Shown in pieces: positions 9,648 to 20,818 of a stretch of DNA of 60,783 nt; position 1 is the stretch's first letter; each line of letters starts with the position of its first letter. Position numbers and translations under genes: made by a program. The notes under the pieces were generated by a model. It made no database searches, was not told where the DNA came from, and saw only the letters and a program-made list of their open reading frames with translations. This stretch comes from Mycoplasmataceae bacterium (lineage in GTDB: Bacteria > Bacillota_I > Bacilli_A > Mycoplasmatales > Mycoplasmoidaceae), in NCBI GenBank assembly GCA_031288285.1, contig JAITRQ010000017.1, forward strand, positions 1 to 60,783, written 5' to 3'.

Positions 9648-11008
9648 ACCATTTTTTGTGGATCCACAATTGCATCAAAATCACTAGCATTAATATAACC
9701 TAATGTTAATGCGGCAGTTTTTAATGAAACTTGATGGTCATAGGCGTATTTAGCAATAGTGGCTGCTTTGATATAACCTAGTTTTGGAACTAGTGCAGTT
9801 ATTAGCATTAACGAATGGGTGAGATTGTGATTGATGCGTTTCTGGTTAATTGTAATTCCTTTAACACATTTATTCGTAAATGAATTAATTGCATCAGTTA
9901 GTAACTGAATTGATCAAAGTGTGTCATAAGCAATTAGCGGCATAAAAGTATTTAGTTCTAAATTGCCTTGACTAGCAGCAAAACCAATAACTGTGTCATT
10001 ACCCATTACTTGTGCGCACACCATCATCATTGCTTCAACTTGTGTGGGATTAACTTTTCCAGGCATAATTGAACTACCTGGTTCATTCGCAGGCAAGATT
10101 AATTCCGTAATTCCCGCAATTGGCCCGCACGATAAAAAGCGAATATCGTTGCCAATTTTATAAAGAGTAGTTGCTAGTACTTTTAGTTGGCTATGTGTGT
10201 TAGCGATAGCGTCTTTAAAACCTAAGCCAGTAAATTTGTTAGGCATTACTTTGAATGGCAATTTATAAATTTGCTTTAATAGATTAACGATTTTAATATC
10301 ATAATTTTTCGGTGCATTTATTCCCGTACCAACAGCTGTACCGCCTAGTGGTAATTGATAAAGGTTTAATAAACTATTATTAATAAAATGTTTACAATTT
10401 TCTAAACTGGTACGCCACCCCGATATTTCTTGTGATAGTAATATTGGCGTTGCATCTTGCAAGTGAGTTCGACCAATTTTGATTACTGATTTAAATTTGA
10501 TTTCTAATCGCTTAAAAGTATTAATTAATTGCTCAATGTTGGGGATTAAATTTGCTTTAATGTGCTTAGTAACAGCAATGTGAATAGCTGAAGGAAAAAC
10601 ATCATTTGAGCTTTGTGACATATTGACATCATCATTGGGATGAATAATTTTTTTGTTTAATAGTTTGTTAGCATAATTGGCAATTACTTCGTTCACATTC
10701 ATGTTCGTTTGTGTACCGCTACCAGTCTGCCATACTTTTAATGGAAATTGATCATCAAATTTATTTTGTAATATCAATTGAGCAGTTTTAACTATGATAT
10801 TAGCTTTTTGCTTACTAAGTTTTTTAACCGTACAGTTTACTTTGGCCGCAGCTAATTTAATCGTTGCAATAGCTTGGATTATAGATTTGGGCATTAATTC
10901 GCAACCAATGGCAAAGTTATTAAAACTACGTTGAGTTTGTGCACCCCAAAACTTACCGGTTGTAATTTTGATGGTTCCTAGACTATCTTTTTCGATACGA
11001 TTTTTCAT
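9644..11008 (-). CDS. fumC: Fumarate hydratase, class II
   Basis: FumC interconverts fumarate and malate without an iron-sulfur cluster. The 454-residue protein (UGA=Trp at 9914-9916) carries the family segments [56 protein letters not shown] and the superfamily signature [13 protein letters not shown] with the catalytic-loop Ser. Length and motif order are normal for class II fumarase and distinguish it from aspartase and from adenylosuccinate lyase, which is also present at 46964. Its promoter lies in the AT-rich gap before the surface-lipoprotein gene. It is convergent with malic enzyme, so the two are not one operon but are functionally paired. Fumarase is uncommon in UGA=Trp mollicutes. 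Confidence 0.94.
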
Positions 11009-11167
11009 ACTCTCTAATAATACTAATTATTTTGACAAATAAATATTGAGATGAGTATCAATTACTAAAATCATGTTATTTTGTTTTATCGTAATTTGTA
11101 TTTATTTTTTATATAAATTGAACGCTTGAACTAATTGACATATTCGGTCATATATTTTTCATAAAAA

Positions 11168-11202
11168 TTGTGTCGTTTTTTTTTTTTTTTTGAAGTTATA
11201 AT
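11168..11202 (+). promoter_or_regulatory. Promoter with T16 homopolymer spacer
   Basis: TTGTGT (11168-11173, -35-like) is followed by CG, 16 T (11176-11191), GAAGT and a perfect TATAAT (11197-11202). The spacing is 23 nt, again ~6 too long, like the promoter at 4296. The expected transcription start is around 11209, where an ATG begins the leader ORF. Tract-length variation is expected to alter promoter strength (inference). Confidence 0.55.
11176..11191. repeat. Poly(T) tract, 16 bases
   Basis: An uninterrupted T16 run within the promoter spacer of the lipoprotein transcription unit, followed by GA exactly as the T17 run at 4307-4323 is. Confidence 0.9.
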
Positions 11203-11208
11203 TTATTC

Positions 11209-11271
<63 letters not shown>

Positions 11272-11289
11272 GTTAATTTTTTCAACACA

Positions 11290-11322
11290 AACAAAGTGGT
11301 CTAACCGACTACTTTGTTTTTT
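11290..11322 (+). terminator. Terminator-like hairpin in the lipoprotein leader
   Basis: A 12-bp stem (11290-11301 with 11307-11318, one G-U pair) closes the loop TAACC and is followed by a T run to 11322. It has the full form of an intrinsic terminator but lies between the TATAAT box and the lipoprotein start, with no second promoter seen in the remaining 33 nt. It could be an attenuator. Confidence 0.7.
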
Positions 11323-11355
11323 ATTTGTACCCAAGTTGGTAAGGATTAAGTAGTT

Positions 11356-13059
11356 ATGAAGAAATTTTCATTTAAAAAACTCGCAACCGTTTCATTATTT
11401 TTTACTAGTGTGATTTTTACATCTGCATTCACTACTTGTTTCATTCCTATAGTTTCAACTAGTCATTCTAGTGATCAACCCAATGCCACAAAAATTGATT
11501 TAAATGATTACAACAATAAAACTTTACCCGAATCAATTTATAAACCTGATGATCCCGATATGATTGAGGAAATTCTAATAGGACAATTAGGAAATATCGG
11601 ACCAATTCCACCCGTCGGATGAGAAAATTGAGAATGTCATCCAAATCAATTTGATCTTGAAATCAAGTCTTCTACTGATACTGGTGGTAGTTTTACATTA
11701 ACTGCCAAATCTAATGCTGTCAACTATGTTGGTAGTAGTACTGCCACGATTTCCTTTAACTACACTGATTCTTCTAAAACTGATATATCCACAATTATCA
11801 CTAATATTCAACTGACTACTGATACGAATGCATTTTCAGTTACTCCGTCTAGTCAACAGTTACTTGCGCAATTAAAACAAGTCAACCAAAATGCAAGAAT
11901 TAATTCATTAGTAGTTGATCCATCCACAGCATTTTGAGATAAAACTCATGTAATTATTGGCGATGAAACACATAGTGGTAGTTATAAAGTTACAGTTAGT
12001 GTTAAACCTAATGATCCTATTTATACAGGAACTGTGGATGTATATTATTTGGTACAAAGAAATCAACTAAATTTTAGTGAAACAATAAATCTTCCATATA
12101 TTATTTCAAGAGCAGAAAATAAATGAGTGTTTTTTAAATTGAATGATATTGATAAGAACAAACTAGATCTTGGGAATTACGCTTTTCAATACAACACTAC
12201 CAATTATCTTTTTACTGTTTCAGCTAATCCCTTATATTTTGATGTAGATACCACTATTGTATTCAATGGTATTCTTACTGATACATCAAGATATTTCACG
12301 TTAAGTTATGACCAATTAAATAATCTTTCAGGATGAAGTGGTTTCATAAGTGGGTCAATTCGATTTTATGAGATAGATACTATTCATCACTATGTTTCAG
12401 CAATTGATGAAAATATTGTAGCAGCAAGTGGTGTGGCGGTTGACATCTCCATCCATGGAGTTAATGCTGTGTTTGGTGATGTTGTTATTAATCCAAATGA
12501 TTCTTCACAACAACAATGAACACTTGTTTTTCATGCTGCTCCTAATAATCGCGATATGGGGGCGTTTGGTGGTACTGTTGGTGGTGATATGACTAAAATC
12601 AATTGTTATAGTAGTTTTGAAGGTACTGTAACGCTCAATCCTAGTTTGGTTACATTTACTAGAAATGGGTTTAGGTTGCAACGATTAATGACTGGACTTA
12701 TTATTCCTGAAAATGGTGATTTAGATTATTGTGAGTCAGCGGGTTTAATGGGTGCAGGAGTAACCGAATTAACTATTCCTGAACACATATCTACCATTAT
12801 CACTTCTTTTATTTCTGAGTTTCAAACAATGGATGAAAATCATAACATTCAGAAAATTACCATCGAAGGTGATAATTTTCGTCCACTATTTCCTGAAAAA
12901 ACGGGTTCAGTTGGTTGGTTTAGAAATGGTACAGGTAAAGGTCGACTTTATGTTAAAAACGAAGCATTACGTCAGCGATATATCAATGATAGCGAATGAC
13001 GGGGATATTTGGTTCCTAAAGATGGTGATTATGAATCTATGGTTCAATTAATTCCATAA
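11356..13059 (+). CDS. Predicted surface lipoprotein with beta modules and BspA-like C-terminus
   Basis: This 567-residue protein has a basic start (MKKFSFKK), a hydrophobic segment and Cys28 after SAFTT, a loose lipobox that would make it a lipoprotein. The start has a GTAAGGA-type site 9 nt upstream. After a Pro/Asn-rich linker come two modules of the kind in the 4385 protein: one around GGSFTLTAKSNAVNY, the second around SGSYKVTVSVKPNDPIYTG then VYYLVQRNQLNF. The C-terminal third contains GVTELTIPEHISTI and NIQKITIEGDN, the spacing of BspA-type leucine-rich repeats. About a dozen UGA=Trp codons occur. Transcription appears to depend on a promoter with a T16 spacer and a leader with a CA repeat and hairpin, suggesting variable expression. 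Function unknown; an adhesin role is inferred. Confidence 0.75.
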
Positions 13060-13179
13060 ATTTTTCTAATTTTAATACAGCACAATTCAAGCGTAATGAT
13101 TATTTGATTAATAATTACATAAAACTTAGTTATTATTATATTTGACATATAGTCATGATTCGTTTATCTCAAATAAATT

Positions 13180-14091
13180 ATGTTTCAATATCAAGTAAAT
13201 CCTCAAGTAGTTATTGGTTTGCGTTTTTCTAATTTATTAGCAAAATTGATTGTGGAAAATCATTTTCAAAAAGTTGCAATCGTTTTCCAAACTGATCAAA
13301 ATAATCTTGTATCCAAAAGTGTTCGTAAGCTGATTCGTACAATTCATCATAAAACTAATGCACTATGTATAGAATGCAAGATCGATAAACAAACGAATGT
13401 TTATTGTTTAGATCAAGATATTGATTTATTGATTAGTTATGGAACCGGAGAAATTCATCGTATTGCTAAAAAATCCAATCTAAATAATACCCCAATGTAT
13501 TTTGTAGAAACTAGACCTGGTCGCATATCTTCGTGTGAAAAACACGTTGATGCTACTACTTATAGCAGTAAGCATAGTTTTCATAATGTGATTTTTAATT
13601 CGTGTCACGAAATTAAAAAATGATCCTTTGACGATGCGCGTTACTTCTTGCGTGATATCTTTTTAGCGATTCACATCATTATTAGTAGTGAAGATAAAAA
13701 CGATTTAATTGTGTCTAGTGTTTTGGGAGGAATGAATGAAATTTTAAGAGCTTATCAGCAAATTAAATTGGTACAAGGTAAAAAACGATTACGAAATTTG
13801 TATGTCAAATTAGTTCAAGCAGATTTTTTGATTAAAAGCGCACATTTAAATACATCGTTTAACTCAAAATTTCTTCTACAGAATATTTTCAATAACCAAG
13901 ATTATCAAATTAAAAATGACATTAAATTAGAATCACTATTAAATGAAATTACAACATTTTATGAGCATATTTCTAAAATGAATGAATCGTGTCATCTTTT
14001 TGAAATTGATGACAAATTTTTTAGAACTACGATTGAAAAAATGTATCAAGAATGTAATTCAATGAACATAAAGAAAGATATCCAAAAGTAA
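13180..14091 (+). CDS. Degenerate iron-containing alcohol dehydrogenase-like protein
   Basis: This 303-residue protein has the N-terminal layout of the Fe-ADH/dehydroquinate-synthase fold. It starts FQYQVNPQVVIGL, where intact enzymes read 'F.y..Pt.i.fG', then has a strand KVAIVFQTD and then IDLLISYGTGEIHRIAKK, where the NAD-binding GGGSxxDxAK motif belongs. GGGS is replaced by YGTGE and Asp by His. The TTxGTGSE segment is unrecognisable (YFVETRPGRIS), and none of the Asp/His iron ligands can be placed. The C-terminal half is helical but shortened. I infer an inactive homologue. It ends two bases before the start of an intact Fe-ADH, so a partner or regulatory subunit role is possible. One UGA=Trp at 13621-13623. 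Confidence 0.5.
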
Positions 14092-14093
14092 CT

Positions 14094-15413
14094 ATGTTTA
14101 TTTATCGAGTATTTACGACGCTCTTAAAATACAAAGTAACAAGAAAAATGTTACAGTTTACTAAAAAAAGTAGACTTTGCCATTTACTTGTACCCATGCT
14201 ACGTGAATGATATGAAAAAGACTTCATATTTCAATACCCAACTGTTACTTTTTTAGGTAATAAAGCCGTGACAGGACTAGATCTACTACAAAAGGATAAT
14301 TTAATGCTTCATAAACCGCTTATCATAACTGACCCCGTTCTAATAAAAACTAATGTAGTGAACGAAGTCACTAACCAACTAAAAAAACATAATGTTAATT
14401 ATGTAATTTATGATGGTGTGCAACCTAACCCAACAACTGCTATAGTTGAAAATATCGTGTTAATCTATCAAAAAAACCAATGTGATGCATTAATTTCAGT
14501 TGGCGGTGGTAGTGCTCATGATGCGGCTAAAGGGGCTAGCTTAGTATTAACCAATCATAAACCGATTAGAAAATTTCAGGGATTGAACGTTACTAAAAAC
14601 GCTGTAATCATGCCAATAATAGTAGTTAATACGACAGCGGGAACTGGTAGTGGAGCGACTAATGTTGCGGTAATTACTGATGAGCTTACTCATTTTAAAA
14701 TGACATTAGTTGATAAAAACATACAACCGCATATATTAGTTGATGATAGTGAACTCATGCTAGGACTGCCTGTAAAGCAATCGATGTGAGTTGGTGTTGA
14801 CACGTTGGTTCACGCAATTGAAGCAGAATTATCTACATCGAGTAGTTTGATTTCAAGTATTTATGCACGTCAAGTTATTCATATGGTTTATCAATATTTA
14901 CCTCAAGTTCATCAAAAGACTAATAATCTTCAAGCGCGTGAAAAGATGGCCTATGCTGAATTTATGGCAGGGATGGCATTTAATAGCGCATCACTTGGTT
15001 TTGTTCATTCACTTTCACATGCACTAAGTGGTACATACGACACACCCCATGGTTTAGCCAATGCTATTCTTTTACCATATGTTCTTGATTATGAATTGCG
15101 TTATTACAAAGCAACTACTAAAATTGCAAAAATAGGTAATTTTTTAGGTATTGATAATTCTAATTTAAGTGAAATGGAACAAGCTAAAAATTGTATTCAA
15201 GCATTGGTAAAATTTACTAAATCATTGGACATTCCGATGAAATTGAGCGATATTATTACAAACATATCTCGGAGAGATATCAAACATATGGCTACTAAAG
15301 CGATGAAAGATTTTTGTGGTATTTCCAATCCGGTACAATTTTCACGACGTGAAGTAATTCGTATCTACAAAAACGCTATCAGTGGTAAATTTGATAATAT
15401 ATTGTTAAATTAG
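14094..15413 (+). CDS. Iron-containing alcohol dehydrogenase
   Basis: This NAD(P)-dependent dehydrogenase of the Fe-ADH family reduces aldehydes to alcohols or the reverse. The 439-residue protein contains GGGSAHDAAKG for the cofactor, VVNTTAGTGSGATNVAVITD, and the metal ligands in VGVDTLVHAIEA and GFVHSLSHALSG...TPHGLANAILLPY. It has about 50 extra N-terminal residues, basic and hydrophobic, compared with 380-390 in the usual family; the start at 14094 directly follows the upstream gene and is the first ATG in frame. The substrate cannot be told from sequence (ethanol, butanol, propanediol or lactaldehyde types are all close). It is probably co-transcribed with the degenerate homologue. Its stop codon overlaps the CIRCE element for clpB. 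Confidence 0.88.
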
Positions 15414-15436
15414 CACTTTAACCAAAAGAGTGCTAA
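15410..15436 (+). promoter_or_regulatory. CIRCE operator (HrcA site) upstream of clpB
   Basis: TTAGCACTT-N9-GAGTGCTAA matches the CIRCE consensus TTAGCACTC-N9-GAGTGCTAA with one mismatch. It overlaps the stop codon of the preceding gene and lies 7 nt before the clpB -10 box (TATAAT at 15444-15449). The heat-shock repressor HrcA is expected to bind here. Confidence 0.93.
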
Positions 15437-15443
15437 TTTATGC

Positions 15444-15449
15444 TATAAT
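15444..15449 (+). promoter_or_regulatory. -10 box of clpB
   Basis: A perfect TATAAT 18 nt before the clpB ATG. The CIRCE element covers the -35 region, so bound repressor would block polymerase. Confidence 0.65.
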
Positions 15450-15467
15450 CATCTTCACAATTGAGAT

Positions 15468-17600
15468 ATGAATTTTAATTTTACACCTAGTGAAAATGAC
15501 AAAAATCCGTTGGCTAAATATGGTCGAGATCTTAATCAAGATGTACTTGATAATAAAATTGATCCAGTGATTGGTCGCGAGGAAGAAATTAAGCGCTTAA
15601 TTGAAATTATCTCACGCAAAAATAAAAATAATCCTGTGTTGATTGGTGAACCCGGTGTTGGTAAGACAGCAATCGTGGAAGGGTTAGCTCAACGTATTGT
15701 TAATAATGATGTTCCTGATAATTTGCGTAATAAAATTATTTACGAATTATCATTGCCTTCTTTAATAAGTGGTGCTTCATTTCAGGGTCAATTTGAAGAA
15801 CGTATTAATGCTGTTATTAAGCAAGTTAAAGAGTCTAATGGTAATATTATTCTTTTTATTGATGAAGTTCATCAATTAGTAGGTACGGGACGTAATCATG
15901 GTGGTGGTATGGATGCTGCTAATATTTTTAAACCGATGATGGCACGTGGTGAAGTAAAAATTATTGGTGCAACAACTTTAAACGAATATCGTCAATATGT
16001 TGAGAAAGATGCAGCGTTAGAGCGACGTATGCAAAAAGTTTATGTAAAAGAACCTAATAAGCAAGAAACATTAACCATTATGCGCGGCTTAAAGAGTAAG
16101 TGAGAATTATTTCATCAAGTCAAAATTCATGATGCCGCACTAATTGCGGCAGTTGAAATGTCTAGCCGTTATATTTCAGATCGCTATTTACCTGATAAAG
16201 CAATTGATTTGATTGATGAAGCAGCAGCAAAAGTTAAAACAGAAATTCATTCTCTCCCAACTGAATTAGACAATATTAATCGAAAAATTATTCATATCGA
16301 AACTGAACGTGCTGCTTTACTTAATGAAACTGATTCTAAATCTAAACAACGTTTAAAAGTTATTGAACAAGAATTGACTGAATTGAAAATAAAGCAAAAG
16401 CGTCAAGAAGAAGACTGAAAAAAAGCTAAAACTGATCATCAAAAATTGATTGATTTAAAACAAGAGATTGACAATGCCAAACAAAAAATTGATCGCTTAC
16501 AGATGGATGGTGAATTTGAGAAAGCATCAAAATTACTTTATGTTGTAATTCCAGATTTACAAAAAAAAGTAGAAACGTACGAAAAAAAGATTAATGCTGA
16601 AAATAAAAGTTTTATTCATGATGCAGTAACGACTAATGATGTTGCTGAAGTTATTTCTAAAACTACTGGTATCCCGTTAACCAAGCTAATGGAAAATGAA
16701 CGCGACAAATTGTTGAATCTAGATAAAGAGTTAAAAAAACGTGTTAAAGGTCAAGATGAACAAATCAATGTCGTGGCTAATGCTGTCTTGCGAGGACGTG
16801 CCGGAATTAATGATCCAAATCGTCCGATTGGTACATTTTTATTTTTAGGACCAACAGGAGTCGGTAAAACTGAGATGGCTAAAGCGTTAGCATCAGAACT
16901 TTTTGATAGTGAAAAATCGTTAGTTCGTTTTGACATGAGTGAATATATGGAAAAACATTCCGTATCGAAATTAATTGGTGCACCACCAGGATATATTGGT
17001 TATGAGCAAGCCGGATCGCTTACTGAAGCGATAAGACGTCGTCCATACTCTGTTGTTTTATTTGATGAAATAGAAAAAGCGCATCCTGATGTATTAAACA
17101 TTTTATTGCAAGTGTTAGATGATGGTCAATTACGTGATTCGCAAGGTCGAGATGTTAATTTCAAAAACACTATTATCATTATGACATCGAACGTTGGCCA
17201 TCAAGAAATTCTCAATAAAAAAAACATAGATGCCATTAATGAAATCAAAAAATATTTACGACCTGAATTTATTAATCGTATTGATGAAATTATTATTTTT
17301 AATCCATTAGATGAGAACACCATCACACAGATTATTACAAAACAATTAGATGAATTATCTGATAGATTGAAAGCAGAGGATATTGAAATAATTTTTGACG
17401 AAACTATCTTGACTAAAATTCGTAAGGAGGGGTACGATTATAGTTACGGTGCAAGACCAATTAAGCGCTATATTCAAAAATACATTGAAAATTATTTGGC
17501 AAATGGTATTCTTGCTAAGAAAATTAAAAAAGAACATCGTTATCGTGCCTATATTGATAAATCGAAAAATATTACTTTTATCGATGATAAGAAAAATTAA
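15468..17600 (+). CDS. clpB: ClpB disaggregase lacking the N-terminal domain
   Basis: ClpB pulls proteins out of aggregates together with DnaK, using two AAA+ rings. This 710-residue form starts directly before the first ring ([21 protein letters not shown]), so it lacks the ~145-residue Clp_N domain, like the short ClpB product of other bacteria and several mycoplasma ClpBs. Walker A of ring 1 is GEPGVGKT (about 60-67) and Walker B is [13 protein letters not shown] coiled-coil middle domain follows (about 250-390), then ring 2 has GPTGVGKTE (461-469) and [12 protein letters not shown], and the pore loop [10 protein letters not shown] is intact. Two UGA=Trp codons lie in the middle part. The start at 15468 follows the CIRCE/TATAAT promoter closely, which supports heat-shock control by HrcA. 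Confidence 0.95.
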
Positions 17601-17620
17601 TTCTTTATAATTTTTCAATT

Positions 17621-18523
17621 GTGATTGCTGGAATTGTTCTTAATATCATAACTTTGCTATTTATGGTGGGGATAGTTTTATCCGCACCATATATTAAAAA
17701 AATTCTTAATTCATATTATTTATGATTCGGATTAGGGTTAAGTTTATTAATTTATTTGATAGTTTGTCGTTTTGGATTGGGATGAAGTGAATACATAAAC
17801 TCTTCGAATCATAGCGACATCCAAACAAGTCGCGCATTTTTGTTGGATATGTGTCCATTTTTAGCGTTAAGTATTTGTTTTTGCGCAGTTGTAGACCCTA
17901 GTCGTAAATTAATTAAAATACTAGCACCTTTCGCCATTTTTGGTGGGTGAATTACTATTATCACCATCGCTGCCGGTGATAATGAAGTACCAGAATTAAC
18001 TTTTAAATACATTTTCGTGGGTACTAGTTTAAACCCGATGTATTTCATGATGCATTTTATTAATGTAGAAATAGGTACTTTGGCAATAGTTGCTAATCCG
18101 CGATTCAATAAAAACGATTTAATTGATTGTCATTTATTTGCCATATTCTATTTTTTATATTTATTCATTTTTCATTTCGGTTTAGGTGTAGAGCAAAATA
18201 TTACTGGTGTTAGTAGTTATGATTGACAATATGGTGAATATTCTGGAGTTGGCATAGCGCTGGGACTTTCTGTTAACCAATGGATCATTACTGCAGTTTT
18301 AGGATATGCGGGCGCATATGTCGCAATAGTTTTAATTATTTATTTATCAAGTTTATTGTTAAAAATTACTCGTTATCATTTTTGCAATCAACCACGAAAG
18401 CGGTTTGTCACACAAATTAAACACGGTTATTATGATTTATCGGCTAAAAAAGATAAACTTACAAGCCCGCATTTTTTAATTAAATGATGAATGTTCTTAA
18501 CATCGGAAATTAAAAAAATCTAA
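17621..18523 (+). CDS. Multi-pass membrane protein of the YwaF/DUF5378 type
   Basis: About 300 residues with six or seven hydrophobic helices. Segments such as FLLDMCPFLALSICF and NPMYFMMHFINVEIGTLAIV resemble the YwaF/TIGR02206-like mollicute membrane proteins (DUF5378), where a 'P..C' helix and a 'P..f..H' helix are conserved. Four or more UGA=Trp codons lie in membrane segments. No ATG exists near the front; GTG 17621 gives the longest reasonable protein and ATG 17663 is the alternative. It follows clpB by 20 nt and may be read through from it. Function unknown; transport is a guess that the sequence does not establish. Confidence 0.6.
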
Positions 18524-18560
18524 TCATCAATCATAGTTTCAATAATTATTTGTATTCATT

Positions 18561-18566
18561 TATAAT
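18561..18566 (+). promoter_or_regulatory. -10 box of degV (leaderless start)
   Basis: A perfect TATAAT 9 nt before the ATG at 18576, which would place transcription start at or next to the start codon. The same 9-nt arrangement is seen at feoA. Confidence 0.5.
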
Positions 18567-18575
18567 AATTTCCAT

Positions 18576-19436
18576 ATGAAAAAGGCATGTATTGTCGTGG
18601 ATTCTTCTTCGGGAATCGTTAATGGTCAATATCCAGATGTTTTTGTTGTTCCATTAATTTTAGTTGAAAAAAAATCGAATGGTGAATTAATTTCGTATCG
18701 TGATAATGTTGACATTACCATTGATCAATTATTTCACAAGTTATCGGCTAATCAAGATATTAATACATCTCAAGCCAATGTTGGTGAAATGACAGAAATG
18801 CTTGAAAAATGTAGTCATGAATACGAAAATGTTTTTGTCTTACCTATTCCAGAAACATTGTCATCTAACGTCAATACGTGGGAAATGTTGGCTAAAAATT
18901 TCAACAATGTTAAAGTCATTCGACAATTTACTGTCGCTAACCTCACAAATTGGATTATTAAACATCTAGTTGAGAAAAACATCAAAAATGAACTAAACGA
19001 ATCTTATATTGTTAACTATATTCAACAAACTAAACATAAAATGTGTGTGGTTTTGGTTGTTCCTGATATTAAACAATTAGTGAAAGGCGGAAGAATATCA
19101 GGAGTAAAATCACTAATTGTTAAATTACTAGGACTAAAATTGTTAATTACGATGGCAGATGATGGATTAATTTTCTATGATAAAGCCAAAAAAGATCGCG
19201 AAACTATTAGTAAAATTAAACTTGCTTTTGAACAAAAAATAGGTTTGGACAAAATGCAAATTAAACAAGGAGCCATTTTAACTAGCAAGAGTTCTGATGC
19301 TAAGTTTAATATCAATGAATTGCGCGATCTAATTAAAACGCAATGATCAATTTCATATGAGGAAAATGAAGCTCCCGCAGTAATTGGTGCTCACATTGGC
19401 CCCAACTATATTGCAGTTTGTCTTGAAGTTGAATAG
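18576..19436 (+). CDS. DegV-family fatty-acid-binding protein
   Basis: DegV (FakB-type) proteins hold a fatty acid for phosphorylation by FakA kinases. The 286-residue length is normal. It starts with a VVDSSSGI segment matching the DegV 'i.vDSs.dl' opening and contains the SQANVGEM segment after the first domain ('tSqps...f'). LPIPETLSSN corresponds to the 'iplSs.LSGTyq' binding loop, here without the Gly-Thr. KGGRIS matches 'L..gGRis', and the C-terminal GAHIGPNYIAVCL matches 'vi..H.GPga.g'. The two conserved Ser/Thr lipid-binding loops are partly diverged. One UGA=Trp at 19344-19346. It converges with scpB, two bases apart. Confidence 0.85.
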
Positions 19437-19438
19437 GA

Positions 19439-20023
19439 TTAATTTTCGTTTTCGCGATTGGCATTAAAAAAATCTAAATTTTCATTAGCAAAATCTTGAG
19501 TAAAATCAAAATTAATTTTTGGTAAGTCGCTGATGCTAGTAATACCAAATAAATTAAAGAATTTATGCGTTACTTCATATAGATAGGGCCTACCAGGCGT
19601 TGTTGCTTTACCGATGTTTTTTATTAATTCGAGTGTTTCAAGATGCTTGATCGGTGCCTCAGAGTTAGTACCACGAATTTCTTCAATCCGTACTTTTGTA
19701 CACGGATTGTTATATGCAATAATTGCTAAGCATTCTAACATTGCAGGCGTAAGCGGATTCTTCAATTTGACATCAATCAATTTAGCGACATAATCCTTGT
19801 TGAGGGGTTTGGTTAGCAAGTAAACGTGCGAACCAAAAAACTTAATAGTAAAACCACAATTTTCATTTGTCTCATATTGCTTATTAATTGTTTTGATAAT
19901 AGTACGGATGTCATCGGTTGGCAAATTAATTGCTTTTTTGATATCAGCGATATCTAAACCATCTTTACCCGCAACGTATAATAGACTTTCAATAATTGAT
20001 TGATAATTTATTGTTTGTTCCAT
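19439..20023 (-). CDS. scpB: Segregation and condensation protein B
   Basis: ScpB is the winged-helix partner of ScpA in the SMC condensin complex that organises and segregates the chromosome. The 194-residue protein has the usual pattern: IIESLLYVAGKDGLDIADI at the start, then the second winged helix with LTPAMLECLAIIAYNNP and the signature KVRIEEIRGTNSEAPIKHL, and TTPGRPYLYEVTHKFFNLFG. The C-terminal tail is acidic and Asn-rich. It is the last gene of the minus-strand plsC-thyA-folA-scpA-scpB run and begins 3 nt after scpA. Confidence 0.93.
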   Translation of the reverse strand: MEQTINYQSIIESLLYVAGKDGLDIADIKKAINLPTDDIRTIIKTINKQYETNENCGFTIKFFGSHVYLLTKPLNKDYVAKLIDVKLKNPLTPAMLECLAIIAYNNPCTKVRIEEIRGTNSEAPIKHLETLELIKNIGKATTPGRPYLYEVTHKFFNLFGITSISDLPKINFDFTQDFANENLDFFNANRENEN

Positions 20024-20026
20024 ATT

Positions 20027-20818
20027 TTACATTTTAACATTATCAGTCATTAAAGTGCGATTTTTATTTTTAGTAAAATAAATCTCATCGTCAGAAACAT
20101 CTTGTGTTAAGACAATATGTTGATATTTTACTAATTCTAATAGCGCTAAAAAGCAAGTCACAATGTATTGTTCGCTAATTTTCAATTCATCAACAGAATT
20201 TAAAAATTTACTAAAAGAACTTTTGGTAAATTTGGGTTGATTAACAAAATTGATAATATCAGTTTTAACATCATCTACTGACAACTCCTGAATAAGAATT
20301 TTCTTTTGAGTAAATAAATTAAATTTTCATTTAACAAATGCATTTTGAATGGCTTTAAGCAATCTATTAGTATCAATTGATGTGGGTAATTCAGCAAGTG
20401 TTGTAGCGACAGTATATTCGTCAAGATCATCAGCAGATTTAGCATACATTACTAAACGCTGATCTTGCTTATTAACTAATCTATTAACCACTTTTTTATA
20501 TTCGTTATATTCACTAATTCGTTTAATTAGTTTGTCACGCTCATATTCAAAATCATTCGTGCTAGTTACATCATCATTGGGTAATATTTTTTTAGATTTT
20601 AGTTCCACTAAATATGTCGCCATCGTGAGATACTCGCACGCTTGATCAATATTAATTTGTTTGATATGTTTTTGTATGTAGATTAGATATTGTTCAGCAA
20701 GCTGAGCGACATCTAAATGTAATATATCCATTTTATGTTCTTGTGTTAATGATATAAGAACATCAAGTGGGCCATTAAATGTGGCGAGTTGAATATTTAA
20801 CGTTAAATTATTGTCCAT
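20027..20818 (-). CDS. scpA: Segregation and condensation protein A
   Basis: ScpA is the kleisin that bridges the two SMC heads. It shows the N-terminal kleisin segment LATFNGPLDVLISLTQEHKM, the helix DQACEYLTMATYLVELKSKKILP, and a C-terminal winged helix (IVTCFLALLELVKYQHIVL), giving 263 residues from the ATG at 20818. A longer start at 20848 would overlap folA by 41 nt and add ten residues with no kleisin match, so the inner start is preferred. One UGA=Trp at 20327-20329 lies in the linker. scpB follows immediately. Confidence 0.9.

Noticed and set aside
11009-11167. A small RNA or hidden ORF in the fumC-lipoprotein gap.
   Set aside because: Only AT-rich sequence without stable hairpins or a long enough frame was seen in this part.
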